DNA of 64,000 nucleotides, taken from contig NC_092582.1 in assembly GCF_037975245.1 (NCBI RefSeq), forward strand, positions 9,513,501 through 9,577,500. The letters are read 5' to 3'. The DNA is from Apostichopus japonicus. Lineage: Eukaryota > Echinodermata > Holothuroidea > Aspidochirotida > Stichopodidae. The notes below the pieces were generated by a model that saw only the letters and a list, made by a program, of their open reading frames with translations, ran no database searches and had not been told where the DNA came from. This document shows, piece after piece, positions 48,001-60,430 of the stretch (position 1 is its first letter; each line of letters begins with the position of its first letter). The translations under genes and the position numbers were made by a program.

Positions 48001-51000
48001 TCATGTAAATGTGATGGTGAACTCGTGAAGGTAGAAGATTCTCACCAAAAAAAAAAAAAAAAATCGGTTTAAAACTAAGAACTAATGAGATATAATTTTG
48101 TTAATAAGAAAGTTTTTTTCGTCAAACTAAGTATAATTTTTTTGAAACCAGACTGGTCAAGGACCCCAGTCAGTATTATACAAAAAGGCCCCGTCTGTGT
48201 TTATATCTTTTGCGAACCTCATTCATTTATGCAGACGGCACCGGTTATTTAAAAAAAAAAAAAGTTTAAATTATATGAATGTGAAAATGTACCACTAAAC
48301 CGTTAGCTCTCTTGTCTCAGTGTTGTCGAGCAACGTATTTCAGATGATTACAAGGTAATTTTTGGTTGATGTTATTTTCGTTTTCAGGGACAAGCCGAAT
48401 CCAAAGACTTACTTCGTAGATGAGGTTGAAGTTGGCCAGAAATACGAGCTCGTTCTCAGCCAGAAATATGGTTTTTACCGTTATCGACTTGGGGACCTCG
48501 TAAAGGTCACGGGATTCTACCAAAACAGCCCGAAAATTTCATTCCTCTACCGGTAAGAAATGCATTCTGTGCTGCACTAAGACGTGAGTGTGCAAGTGTC
48601 AAGGAGGTTGAAGAGCGTCCAACCCCCCCCCCCCCCTTTCCCTTCGAAAGCAGAAAAGACCGTAAGAGAATACGTACCGTAGTACATCAAACCTGATATT
48701 ATTATCTTATTATATCGATGCTTTCGATGTTTCTTACTTGTATAACAGAAAAGCGAGTATCTTGAACTTAGTTGGAGAAAAGGTTGACCAGCACGTAATT
48801 CATGATTCATTGTCTGCTGCCCTCAATCCGTGGAAGGATCAAGTTGAGATGAAACATTACACCTGCGCAGAGAATGTTCTCGTCCCGGAGCAGAAAGGTA
48901 AGTAAATCGGTTTAATAGCCTAGTACTGACCAAGAGAAATCACCGAAGCTAGGTAAGCCTGGCCACGACAGCCTAACAACTTGATCTACTCTCAGCCACA
49001 GTCACCTTACACAGAGACTGTAACAAAGTATAATTATGACTCTTGAAATGCACTTCCTGTCGTCTATATCTTGTTAAAGTAATTTTATCACTGAAGTATA
49101 TATGGAAGCCGATAGGTATGTTGGAAACCAGCAGTGAGTTGGCCTCAACGTGTCCGTTTACCCCTGTCAATGCTATTTACCACAAGTTAGGTATTATCAG
49201 TTCAATTTCAGTTACAGATGTTATGTCATCTCAGCGGAATCCAACAATATTATATGCCGGATTTGGCATGACGTCACCGCGATCCTTTTTATGAAGTTCG
49301 ATTAGGCTAAGAGTCGATTGCAGTTAATATTTGGATATTAAAAACCAAAAACAGACAGCACAGTCTAGATGAGAACTAGTTACGAAAAAACGTACTTGGA
49401 ACATATGGCCTCGGACATCATAGTTTTTAGCAAGATATACTGCCCATTCAGAAATATAAAACTGTCGATTCCTCATCTTTTCATAGATGTGACTGGCATA
49501 CCAGAGATGGCCTCAGAGTGACTGTCATCGAGAGGAAAGAAATTTCTTTGAACAGTTTTTTAATATGCTCTCATATCGTCATATTTTATAGCATTATGGG
49601 GAGGGGGTCTTGGGTAGTTAAAAGTAAACAGTTTATGGGGGCATTTCTAAAATCAGATGTTACGAGCATTCGGAAGGATAGTTTAGGTCTTTAAAGGGAG
49701 CGAAGACTCGCACACAAAGAAATGTCTGATGCCGGTAATCTGACCTAGTTTCAAATGAGGTGAAACTGAAGTGTTAGACACCACCATCGATCCCAGAAAA
49801 TACACACCCAGCTAACTTTTTTTCACAGGGCGACACGCGGTTCAATGCCTTTAAAGGGCGCGTTTTTTTAAATTCACAAATATATATCCTCTTTTTCAAT
49901 GGTTGATAAGTACACCCCAAACCTAAGTGTAGTACAAATTACTGCCTAAGAGTAACATATAGTGGTGTAGAGGATGGAATGTCAGTATCGATGGAAGGCG
50001 TAACAAAGAAGTAAATAATTACGCTTGAAATGATACTCACATGTAAATTTACATTCGACAAATGAAAGAGGAACATATTCTAAGCATCCGGCTAACATTT
50101 CCATTACATTAAATTCATGTGTACCGTTTTCGAGTTAATAACAGTTAAAGTGACACGTTTTTGCAGCAGAAGTTGAACTTGAAGCAAACAGGTGTCATGT
50201 AATGGAACACACCGAGGGAATATTCTTCCTGGTAAGGATGAACGTGTTGGCTTAGCCAATGTTAGTCAAGGTGAAAGATGTAATTTTAAATAATTACATC
50301 AATTAAAACACTGCAGAAAAGAGGTGAACAAAAACGATTCCCTTCTTGCAAAAAAATATATATATATAACGTTTAGGTTACTGTATTACTCACCTGCCCA
50401 TTACAAATAACAAAATACAACAGTGAAACGCACTAGTTCTGGCAAACAAAGTTCCGGCAAGCTAATTGATTGTGTCAAACTCATTGATGGCGACAACAGC
50501 ACTCATTGGGGCTAACACCCGTTATTGGAAACGCACCTGTTGTGGCAAAGGCCTACTCAGTGCTTACAGCGCAAACACACTAGTCTTGGAAAACGAACAG
50601 CATTGTGGGAAACACCCGAACCTTTCGGCATTAGTAGTCATACTAAGGTTATGTGGCTGCTGATAAGCACCCCTCGTCCCTCCACCGCCCCCTCCCTCCA
50701 CAAAAAGAAAAGTACCTTATTATGGCAGGAAAGTTCAGTTTGTAGATCATGCGCCGCATGTATTCTTGTGGCCAGAATCCCTTTCAAATATCATTTCCCC
50801 TTATAACGTCGTAGAATCAACAAGCAAGTTTCTTAAGAAGGCAACACAGTTTTAGTGGCTGACATTTTCTTTCACAGATTCACAGAAGCCAGGACTATAT
50901 TACGTGTTCTTCCTGGAGTTAAAATCTAATTTCGGAGACGAGTTACCTGATGACTTGAACACGGAGATATTGGCTGAGGTAAGCGACTCTAGTGTCAACT

Positions 51001-51746
51001 TTACTGTTTATTAAAATTTAGTATGAGTGACAATGTTCTTTAGTTCATCAAACCCATTAATTTTAGTCAGTTTTTTTTTCTTCAGAAAAGTGTGCACACA
51101 TATCATTTCTGAAAGGTCAGACATTGTCCCCATTATTTCAGGTTTCCTTTCAGATCCGTGAAGGTTTTCTATTTAGTCATTGTACGGTGAAGCTATTCCC
51201 TAACCGACGAATGTCAACACGGTTCATTGTCTTCCAAAGTAGGCACCAGTTGGTCGACGTAACGTTCGTTTGTTGTCCGTAGCCAATACATGGAAATCTG
51301 CTTACCCATACATTTTATGTAATTTGATAACATTTGTGTAAAAGTAAGAGGTGGATAACATCTGCTAACATGTTATACGTCAAATTTACTTTCATGAATT
51401 AAACATACAATATTATATAATAAATGCTAAAGGGAAGTATACAGAGCCGCTTCTTGTGCTTTACAAATTGAAGTTTTCCTGAGTTTGAATTCACAGTTTT
51501 GTTTTTATTTTTAACTTTTAGGTGATCCAGAAAAATCTCTACGAACGTCACGAGTTTTATCGCGTTTTCCACAACACTAAGCAAATCACTATACCGACGG
51601 TCTACTTAACCAAGGAAGGGGCGTTTACTGAACTTAAAGAATACATCCTAGCCAACAGCTCAGCCTCAAGGGCCCAGTTTAAAATGCCATTAAAATTACG
51701 TACAAGAGATATGGCCGAGGTTCTACTCGAACATTCTCTGCCTTAA
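44913..51746 (+). CDS. GH3 domain-containing protein (acyl-adenylase-like), complete, 7 exons
   Basis: The exons join as 44913-45039, 45298-46317, 47369-47507, 48388-48552, 48749-48897, 50878-50978 and 51522-51746, giving 641 residues in one frame. The family is named after plant GH3 enzymes, which adenylate carboxylic acids and join them to amino acids; animal members (GHDC-like) have no settled reaction. Three ATP/AMP-binding signatures are visible: TSGTTGTGKMIPQ (exon 2), MYISSEAFMGLNLWP (exon 3) and YGFYRYRLGDLVKVTGFY (exon 4). Two hydrophobic segments at the N-terminus (about residues 4-24 and 43-59) suggest a membrane or ER anchor that plant GH3 proteins lack. Length is slightly above plant GH3 (about 580-610) because of that anchor. 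The 5' part is duplicated at 63453. Confidence 0.9.
45298..46317 (+). CDS. GH3 exon 2: adenylation domain core
   Basis: The acceptor is tatctttcag and the donor is gtaagt. This 1,020-base exon encodes a second hydrophobic segment (ALIGILVGCALIFI), the nucleotide-binding loop TSGTTGTGKMIPQ near the middle, and the helical region after it. It ends in phase 1. Confidence 0.92.
47369..47507 (+). CDS. GH3 exon 3: second ATP-binding motif
   Basis: The acceptor is cctttcacag. It encodes IEIYSAMYISSEAFMGLNL, matching the YxSSE region of GH3 enzymes. The donor is inferred as gtacta after gacat: it is weak, but it is the only nearby site that keeps the frame into exon 4. It ends in phase 2. Confidence 0.8.
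48388..48552 (+). CDS. GH3 exon 4: third ATP-binding motif
   Basis: The acceptor is tcgttttcag and the donor is gtaaga. It encodes KPNPKTYFVDEVEVGQKYEL and YGFYRYRLGDLVKVTGFY, the latter the family's YRxGD signature. It ends in phase 2. Confidence 0.9.
48749..48897 (+). CDS. GH3 exon 5: C-terminal domain
   Basis: The acceptor is tgtataacag and the donor is gtaagt. It encodes KASILNLVGEKVDQHVIHD, like the segment that begins the mobile C-terminal lobe of GH3 enzymes. It ends in phase 1. Confidence 0.88.
49690..49855. mobile_element. Inverted-repeat MITE, copy B (in a GH3 intron)
   Basis: It is the reverse complement of parts of the element at 8950-9318, about 166 bp, with an internal deletion. 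Both ends read tttaaagg inward, so the target or terminus may be TTTAAA or TTAA. Confidence 0.7.
50878..50978 (+). CDS. GH3 exon 6: C-terminal domain
   Basis: The acceptor is ctttcacag and the donor is gtaagc. It encodes PGLYYVFFLELKSNFGDE, typical of the GH3 C-terminal domain. It ends in phase 0. Confidence 0.87.
51522..51746 (+). CDS. GH3 exon 7: C-terminus and stop
   Basis: The acceptor is aacttttag. It encodes VIQKNLYERHEFYRVFHNTK through QFKMPLKLRTRDMAEVLLEH, the usual GH3 end, with TAA at 51744-51746. A mutated copy of its end lies at 54333. Confidence 0.9.
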   Translation: MIQKNLYERHEFYRVFHNTKQITIPTVYLTKEGAFTELKEYILANSSASRAQFKMPLKLRTRDMAEVLLEHSLP

Positions 51747-54332
51747 CGACCTATGTGGTTGCTGGTTAATTTGCATACTTACAAAATGTAGACTTAAGGA
51801 ATTACTCTCAAAACCCAAAACAACATTTTTAAGTACAATTACTAAATAACGATGACAAAAGATAGGGGAAAAGCAATATTGATAAAACTTGTGTCTTTGT
51901 AGCGCTCTTCGTTGCTAACCTGTTCTACAGTGTCAATTAACACTTCATTGACTTCAAACACTACCAAAGCCCATACAGACTGTTCTGGTGTTTTGACTCT
52001 GGTTAAATTAGTTACAACCTCCTAGAAGTTGTCGTTCTACTCGTTCTACACATTCATGTGGGCAATTGAGGCAACCTCATTATATATGAGGCCCGCAAAA
52101 CCTTTTGGTAAAGAAAGATGTGAAATACGTATTCTTTGTGGATTTGGTAGAAAGGCCTAACTACGGGACTACCTGCTGTAGTATATATTTCAACATAACA
52201 GATTGATAGATTGAAGCCTGAGGATTGTATAAAAAAAAGCAATGTGGCTCGTCAGATCAATTCCGAACCATTGTCCCTGCTTCCAAGTATCATTTCAAGT
52301 GTCGTACGGAGTAGGAAAACAACCAATGAATGTATGGGGCGGAATACATCCAGCGTGTTAGAAGTACGTTTGACGTCGGGATGAAGCAAGTTTGCATGGT
52401 TATGAAATATTACAGGGGGAAGCCTGAGACAATATTGAATCGTCTCGCGTGTGGAAGTTATGAAAATCCACACCCTCCTCGCAAGAGGAATTGGCACCTA
52501 AGTGAAAACTTCGTCATGAGAAAAATGCCGCCAATTGGCACTAAACAATCTAGGAACACCCTCTCCTAACACATAGGCAACCCCGCCCCTTAAATATCTA
52601 GCTATATCTAAAGTACTTTATCTACATGGAATGTTTATTATCATAGCTTATCGATGTATATGGCCTTTTAAGAATTTTCTAGCAGTTGTAAGATATCCGG
52701 AAAATATTTTGGACGAAATCGGTCTCATTTCAATTAATGATGAATAGTTTCAAATATAAATCATCAATTTTTGTTTTCAATTTTTATCCTCTTAGTTACA
52801 TAGTAAGGACATTGGACATGTGGAATCATGAGCAAGGCTTCCAATCTAACAGATTCCGTAACTCTGTTGCTCTAGGCTAGACTAATATAGCAACGAAAAC
52901 TACATCTTCGTATTATACGGATGGGGCTGAGAGAGTTAGAGAGACAGGAAAAATGCACTGGGGAGCCCCTCCCACATCGGTCCTGGATATTCGAGGTGAC
53001 CGACCTCTTTAAGCAGATAATGATCTTTTTGCATTAATTATATATGATTTGCGCATGTGTCCATGGCATGGTTTGTCTATTATTAGGCACCTCACGGGCG
53101 CGAGGGGATACCGAAAGTTTCATAATCTCAGTTGTCAAAGAATGTTGGTAAGCCTCTCAGCATCCAGAAATTTCCATTCCATTATATATGAATATGCATA
53201 GGCTATTCCATCGTTTTAAGTGCTATGCAAAACAGACTACAACATCTTAAATCCAGACAGCTCAATTGATTAATATTAATCATTTTTTTTTTTTTGGCAG
53301 CATCAATTTCATTTTGTTTTTTGCGAAGAGTAATTCTTGTAAACTGGTACACTCAGCTGGAAGGGCAAGCTATTACAACGCAAAAACGTCATAGTAGGTC
53401 TATAACATTAGTTCACTGGGCACGAGGGGGGGGGGGGGAGTCGTTACACTATAGTCTATTTTTGCTGGCAGTCATTTTCAGATTTGTTACACCGCTTTAG
53501 TTGCTGCATTGTCAAAAACTGGTGCGGTCTCGAGTCATGACTCTACTCATGGTTTCAATATCCGCAAGACTGTATAGTCTACAGTGTACGCTTCAAGATC
53601 ATAATATGATGAGGCGCGAGTTGGCTGACATTATACATGTTTCGTCTAATCAAGAATATGTTAAAGTGCTATCGACTGTATTCCTTTGTTTTAACGTTTG
53701 TTTTGACTAATGTATAAATATATAGCAAGAAGTCAAACAACAACTTGTCCAAAGTTTATGCGTCTATAGACCACTTTCCGGGGAAGGGATTACCGGGCTG
53801 CCCATACAACCCCTGGCAACCCCATGCGCAACAAAACTAAAAGAAATATAGTTACCCTAAAACAATGCATCCGTTAACATCTTGGATGTATACCGAACCC
53901 TCTATATGAAGGGATGTATAACATATTTCATATAATTTATTTGACCATTTTAACATTCCAGCCAGGGTGGGACACGGGCGGACTCACACTAGATACGGAA
54001 CAAAGCACACACACACACACCAGGGGGTGTGTAGCCTATATGGCGTTCATGACGCAAATCTGTCTATCGGGTGTCTCAGGCTATAGATCTATATATGCCC
54101 AACCATGGGAACTGTTACCGCGGTAAATACTGGATATTGCTGTTATTGCCGTAACAAAGGTCCCCTTGTCAGCAATATTTCAAGGTCGTAACTTTCCTGC
54201 GCCAATTAATGGGAATAATAAAGCAAAACACTCCTGTCCAATCTTCAATTCATGGGCTTCCAACTATGTACCGTTGTATACATTAACTTTCATTATGTCG
54301 CCTTATAGTTTATATGTAAATCACACTGGATA
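51747..54332. other. Intergenic stretch, nothing recognised
   Basis: No exon or RNA gene was recognised. It has a T run at 53283-53296, a G run at 53427-53438 and a short CA repeat near 54008. No clear AATAAA close to the GH3 stop was found. Confidence 0.5.
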
Positions 54333-54447
54333 GGCCCAGTTTACAATGCCATTAAAATAACGGACAAGAGAAATGGCTAAGGCTATATGCTCGAACATTC
54401 GCTGCCCTAACGACACATGTGGTTGCTGGTTAATTTGCATCATTACA
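54333..54447 (+). pseudogene. Remnant of a GH3 last exon
   Basis: It matches about 51671-51785 (end of GH3 exon 7 plus 3' flank) with scattered substitutions and small indels: ggcccagttt, aatgccattaaaat and tgtggttgctggttaatttg are shared. In frame it stops soon after MPLK, so it is non-functional. The rest of that gene copy is not visible nearby. Confidence 0.88.
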
Positions 54448-55929
54448 CAATATGGCAACATTGAAAGGGAGAAGGAGAAGTTATGGTTAAATGTTGCACT
54501 TGGGTTTCTTTAGAAGGACATGCCATGCCGAATAATGCAGGCTCCTGTAGGTGATCAAGAAATGGAAAGATAAAAGACGGCCTTTAAATTTCTTCAATGT
54601 TGAATGAACGTAGAAGCTTTTATTTATACCGCTATGCCATGGAGACTGCGACAACAGCACATTCCTGTGTTTGGCTACGATCCCCCTACCCACCCCCCCC
54701 CAAAGAAATACCCACAGCACGACGAGAGGAAGGAGGCACAACCACTTTGAAAGCGAACAAGGAGGTTGCTACTGTGGTAGTGAAAATTTGACCTAGAATG
54801 ACTTGGAATAAACCAACATTCGCCGAAATATCCTTTGCGAAGAAGAAACTTCGTCTGCATTTGCTAGATGCGCGTTGCATGCCGACATAAGTTTGTTTTG
54901 AGGGAAATTGGTTCTCAGCTTGTGACGTCACTTTGAAGTTGACGTTTATAAGACTAAGTTTAAGTGAGTGAATTTCATTGGGATGTGTTGCAATGAAGAG
55001 TGGATTTTTATAAGGGACCGGAACGCAGTTGTAGTTTACAAGATCGATGTGACCTTTTGACCTTGATTTTGGTAAAGTGCATTGTGGGGGCAAGAGAAAT
55101 AGGTTCCCAAAGAGAAAGCCATACCGTCTGTGACATGCACATGATTTCAAAGGTGGGAGGGCGGTGGTAGTGGGGGCGGAGGACAAAGGCTACCACATGC
55201 CGTACGGTACCGTCTGATATAAGTAGGGGCATGGACGGGCTATAGGTGTGGCTGTAGGCGAATGGGGAGTGTGGCTGTAGGGTCGTTGAATGCGACCCCA
55301 TGTACGGGGGTATTGTGTTCCCCGCCCCTTCCCCCTTATAAAAGTTAAGAATTCAAATGATGCATTCTGAGGGATATTTAGAGTACCACAGTATTTTTTC
55401 CCCATTAGCCAACCCCTACCCACATTTATACCGAATAATTCAGTACAAAATCTTTCGTGTCCACAGTGGCAATTCAGGAATAACCCGAACGGTCTCACAT
55501 GTTTCATTAACGCAGTGCTCTTTTATTTAAGTTACCTTTTGCGGAAACTTGTCACTGTTCCTGCTACGTACAATTCAACTCACGGTAACATACTTTAACA
55601 TTAGGTGCGGTACCTTAATCTTATCATTATCAGCATTGTCGAATATGCAACCGCTAGACCTTCTATACGATTGTAAAACATTGAATAACCTACATAATGC
55701 CGTGTTAAAAGAATGTTATGCCCTCATTATCTGGAAATATCACTGAAAAACTTTCCATACTGACTTTGGGGCCATTAGCTATTACCGATCGACACCGAGA
55801 GACCTGTTAACACTGTTCCTTGAGGAGAATATATATTTTCTACTTTCTAATGATCTCCGAAGTTCAATAGAGTGTGGTTTTCACTACATCATTGCAAATT
55901 GTATTATTTGAGACAATATTTGGCAGAAA
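54448..55929. other. Intergenic stretch, nothing recognised
   Basis: No gene was recognised. Long minus-strand open frames at 54686-55186 and 55190-55507 show no domain and overlap each other's region; they look fortuitous. Confidence 0.45.
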
Positions 55930-55979
55930 ATTTTATTTTATTCCAATTTTGGAAAACTTTTTCTGCTGGAGATCTCGGC

Positions 55980-56968
55980 AACGACGTCTTGCGACGTTCG
56001 TTAGCCTACAAGATTGTTAGTATGGATTCTGCGACAGTGGAGAAATTAAAGGAGTGTAGCATCAGAGTTGCCGACAGTTCATATGAAGATACTGAACTTT
56101 TGTATGCTATCATGGATGATGTTGGTGAAGATGGAATTGAAAGTTGTGTGAAATCTTCAGGATGCTGGATAATCACATTAAAAGCATAGGAACAAGCTGA
56201 TCTTATTTTGGACAGTGGACTCCTCATCAATGGGAATCAGTGTCATGTTACTGGTGTCAACAGAACGTTCCTAACTGTTAGTGTTTTTGGAGTTCCTTCA
56301 TTCATACAGGACGAAGATCTAACAGGAAAACTTTGTGAGTATGGGTGTAAATAAGAGGCGAATGGAAATGAAAGACCTTCCCCAGATTCCCAAATATCGA
56401 GAACGGAATACGATATGTTCGAGTCACTCCCCGGTTCGAGTCACTCCCAGATTAATGTATGTCGTCCAGTTACAGAGTTGTTGACAATTAACAATTCATA
56501 ATCATGGACGTTAAATATGAATGTGAGAGACTGACTTCGGTCAGCTTGCGGCTTTGATAAGCCAATTAGGCTTCTTCGCGAGTTCCTGCTTGCAGGAGGA
56601 TCTAATATACATATACATATACATATGTACAGTTAGAACTACATGAAGAACACAAGAGCTTGCCTTACGCAATTAGAATTAACGGGATTAATATGAACTT
56701 AAAGCACAATGGTCAAACTAAAGTATGCAACTTGTGTTTGGAAAGCGATCATTTCAGGAGAAACTGTCCTAAACACAAATGTAAAGTTTGCGATGTCCAA
56801 GGGCACCGGGAAGCTAATTGCCCAAAGTTCAGATGCTTTAAATGCCAAGAACTTGGACATAAAAGCTTTAATTGTCCTGAGACGTTTGAGTATCGCCATG
56901 ACAACACAGACGCTGGCTCGACCCTAGATACACATGAAACGAAACACAATATCAGTCTGAGGGATTAG
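55980..56968 (+). pseudogene. LINE ORF1 (CCHC zinc-knuckle protein), broken
   Basis: In LINEs of this kind, ORF1 proteins bind the element's RNA. Three Cys-x2-Cys-x4-His-x4-Cys knuckles are visible in the intact 3' part: CNLCLESDHFRRNC, CKVCDVQGHREANC and CFKCQELGHKSFNC. The 5' part (about 55980-56410) has an early stop near 56187 and a frame change. A SINE at 56419-56622 splits the frame, with the two sides matching in phase around the 6-bp duplication atatgt. Confidence 0.82.
56419..56622 (+). mobile_element. SINE inserted in LINE ORF1
   Basis: It matches the SINE body at 42809-43046, starting within the B box and ending in an (atacat)n tail. A 6-bp duplication atatgt flanks it (56413-56418 and 56623-56628). 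It therefore arrived after the LINE. Confidence 0.85.
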
Positions 56969-57383
56969 TCACTGGGTCAGTTGAACAGGACGATCACGCT
57001 ATTCAAGAAGCTAACGATGCCAGGGCACAGAAATCCGAACAAAACACAGATTCAACAGCAAAGAAGAACAATAACGCGACCTCCAGACACCCGAGTAATC
57101 CTAACCAGGAATCAAAGAAAACCCAACAACAACACAAGACGACATTGCCAACACATAGAGAAGAACAACGGAGAACACAACCCGAGACTGGATCTCAGCG
57201 GATGGAGGGGGCAAGCACACAAAGGGGAATCATCCAACCCCACAAAAGGCAAATATCCCTAGACGAAGACGGCTTTCAAACTATCAGACTAAAGAAGAAA
57301 ACATTTATTCCTAATCTCAGCAGAGCGAGAAATGTCAGAACAAAGGATTCTTCAGCCGAACTTATGCAAAGATGATGGCGTTC

Positions 57384-60326
57384 ATGTTATACATTTATTT
57401 ATTTATAGCGATGCAAGCTGCAAAATACCTTGAAACAGGGGAGGAAGCTATCGCATGCAATTACTACGATATTGATTCACACAACAAGATGTCTAGCGGA
57501 CACATATTGTCTTTATTCCACCATAATAGTCGAAGCCTTAACAAAAACTTAGACGACATTACTACATTCATGTCTCTATTGAAGGACGATTTCTCTGTCA
57601 TTGGATTTACCGAAACCTGGCTTACTGCAGATATATCCCCCCTAATCCATATCAATAACTATACGCTTGTTGAAAGGCATCGTCCCGAAAGGAGAGGTAG
57701 CGGTGTTTGTTTATTTGTTAACAACGATTTAAATTTCAAACTCAGAAACGATATAAGCATTTTCAATGATTCTATTGAGTCATTGTTCATAGAGGTTGAC
57801 ATAACATCAGCAAAGAAAAATTATACCATAGGCGTAATTTATAGGCCTCCAAAAAGTTCACTGCATATTTTTCTGACACACGTAAACGAAATTTTAACCC
57901 AACTCTCGAATGAACGACATAGTGCGTACATTATGGGTGATTATACTATTGATCTTGCTGACAATATTAAATCTGCTGACTTTTTAAACTTACTATATGC
58001 CAGTGGATTTTTTCCTACTATTACCAAACCTACCCGTTTGGGTTGCACGTCTGCAACTCTTTTAGATAATGTTATAACCAATGATGACTGCAAACTAATA
58101 ACTGGTATCTTTGTAACCGATCTCTGTGACCATTATCCAATATTTCTCCAAACTGCCATACACAAAAGTAGGCAAGGGGCCCTATGTATGTAAGGAACTA
58201 CTGCAAAACAAATGTACAGAATTTCTTCTCAACAATCCGAGATGCTTCTTGGGAAAATGTTTCATCCCAAACTGATGCAAACATTGCCTATTCTATTTTT
58301 TATAACAATTTCAATGCCATATATAATCAATGCTTTCCAGAGCAATGCGTCACCAAATCTAAGAGACGTCGAAAGAGACACCCGTGGATTAGTGCAGGTA
58401 TTCTAGTTTCTATCAAAAGAAAAGATAAGCTATTTAAAAGACATATTAAGAACCCGTCTTGTGTAAATAAAACTATTTATTCTCAATATCGCAATAAGCT
58501 CAATCATGTAATCAAATTTTCTAGAAAATTATATTTCAACCACAAATTTTATAATGCGAGGAGTTACCCTAAAGGCACATGGGATACCATTAACCAACTA
58601 CTCCATAAAGGTCGTAAACAATCATCGTATCCCTCTTCTTTCAATGATGGTGACAAAGAGATTAACACCGACCATGATATTGCTAATAAATTTAATGACT
58701 TTTTCGTCAATCTGGGGCCATCACTAGCAAGTAAAACCAACCACAAACGTAAATCACAGGAATCTGTGAACATTGAGTTAACACTCATTCCATGTTTTCT
58801 CATCCTGTCAGTGAGGAGGAGTTGTTAAAAACAGCCTACTCTTGCATGAAACCCGATAAAGAAGCTGGATACGATGATTCTAAGCCTTGTATTGTAAGAC
58901 AAGTTATCCTATTTATTACCAAACCATTAACCCATATTTGCAATTTGTCGTTCAATACCGGTATTTTTCCTGATATGCTAAAAATTGCCAAGATCATCCC
59001 TGTCTTTAAGAAAGGGGATTCAGAAAACTTTGAAAATTATCGGCCTATATCACTATTATCATGTTTTTCTAAAATAGTTGAAAGGCTTATGTATAATCGT
59101 ATTTTTAACTTTATTTCAAAATATAACATTTTATGCCAGGAACAGTATGGATTCCTGAACACTCCACTGAGCTAGCACTAGCTGATGCCATTGACAATTT
59201 GTATAGTAATCTTGACAAAAATAGTACCTGTGTCGGGGTTTTCCTGGACCTCTCAAAGGCCTTTGACACAATAGACCACACAATTCTGCTTAATAAATTA
59301 CACCGTTACGGCATAAGAGGAACCCCCCTAAATTGGATCGACAGTTACTTAGCAAACCGCTACCAATATACATCCTACAAAAATGCTCATTCCCAACCGG
59401 AGAGAATTCAATGTGGTGTGCCACAAGGCTCTATACTTGGTCCATTGTTTTTTATCCTATATGTCAATGACATTACCAATGTTTCTGATAAAGTTAAAGT
59501 TGTTTTGTTTGCTGACGACACAAATATTTATTTCGTATCACAATCGAGAACTTTATCTCATATTGAAGTATCAACTGAATTAGACAAGTTCAGCGACTGG
59601 TTCGCTGACAACAAATTATCATTGAATACTGATAAAATAAACTATATAGTTTTTAATACTTCTAAAAAATTTACATGGAATGCTGATATTACTATGGGTG
59701 GTAAACGACTACAACAAGTCAATAGTACTAGATTTTTAGGCGTATATATAGATCATGAACTTAAATGGTGTGACCACATTACAACTGTCTGTAAAAAAGT
59801 TGCAAAAAACACCGGTTGTTTTAGCTAAGCTTAAGCAATATCTGCCACAACACATTTTAAAGATTCTCTATCAGACATTAATCCAGCCACATATTACGTA
59901 TTGTTGTAACATATGGTCTGGTACACCAATCTGAATCCCATTTGTATTACACAGAAGAGAGCAGTCCGCCATATAACACATGCCAAACCACGGGACCTCA
60001 CAAATCCTCTTTTTAAGCGTTCTAAGTTGTTAAAAACTGATGACATTATTAGGGTTAACCTTGCTGCATTTGCTTATAAGGCATGAAATGGACTGTTACC
60101 AAATGCTTTTAATGACTACTTAATATGTAACAGTGATATTCATCATTACAGTACCAGATTTTCAGGCAATGTACATTATAACAGGTATAATTCTACAATG
60201 GGGATGTTATCACTAAGGGCACGTACAATCAAAACATGGAATTCTGTAACAGACGACATTACAAATAAACCTTCTGCAAAATCATTCAGAAGAAACTTTA
60301 TTCAAAAAATTATTGCATCTTATTAA
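57384..60326 (+). pseudogene. LINE ORF2: endonuclease plus reverse transcriptase, frameshifted
   Basis: An apurinic-type endonuclease comes first (about 57510-58170): HHNSRSLNKNLDD, IGFTETWLT, GVIYRPPKSS, and ATLLDNVITND near the end. The expected GDxN motif reads GDYT (near 57940), a lost catalytic Asn. The linker lies in another frame (58184-58828). The reverse transcriptase has [40 protein letters not shown] and the FADD active site (about 59508). The frame changes near 58190, 58800, 59150 and 59820; the C-terminal part ends at 60324-60326. Confidence 0.9.
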
Positions 60327-60383
60327 TTGAACATGTTCATAATTTCTTATATATTTAGTTTACCTTTTCCTTTTCTTTACATG

Positions 60384-60430
60384 GAGTCCACTACTTTGTT
60401 AAACCATCTGAAGGCTTTTTAGAGGACTTC
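60384..60430 (+). other. LINE 3'UTR hairpin
   Basis: The stem arms agtccacta and tagaggact lie around an inner aaacc/ggctt region. The same fold occurs at 13485-13532 (inverted) and 38531-38577 with a perfect outer stem. LINEs of the L2/CR1 type are known to have 3' hairpins recognised by their reverse transcriptase. Confidence 0.75.

Noticed and set aside
54686-55186. 166-codon minus-strand open frame
   Set aside because: No known domain, no start context or splice support, and the region is full of homopolymer tracts.
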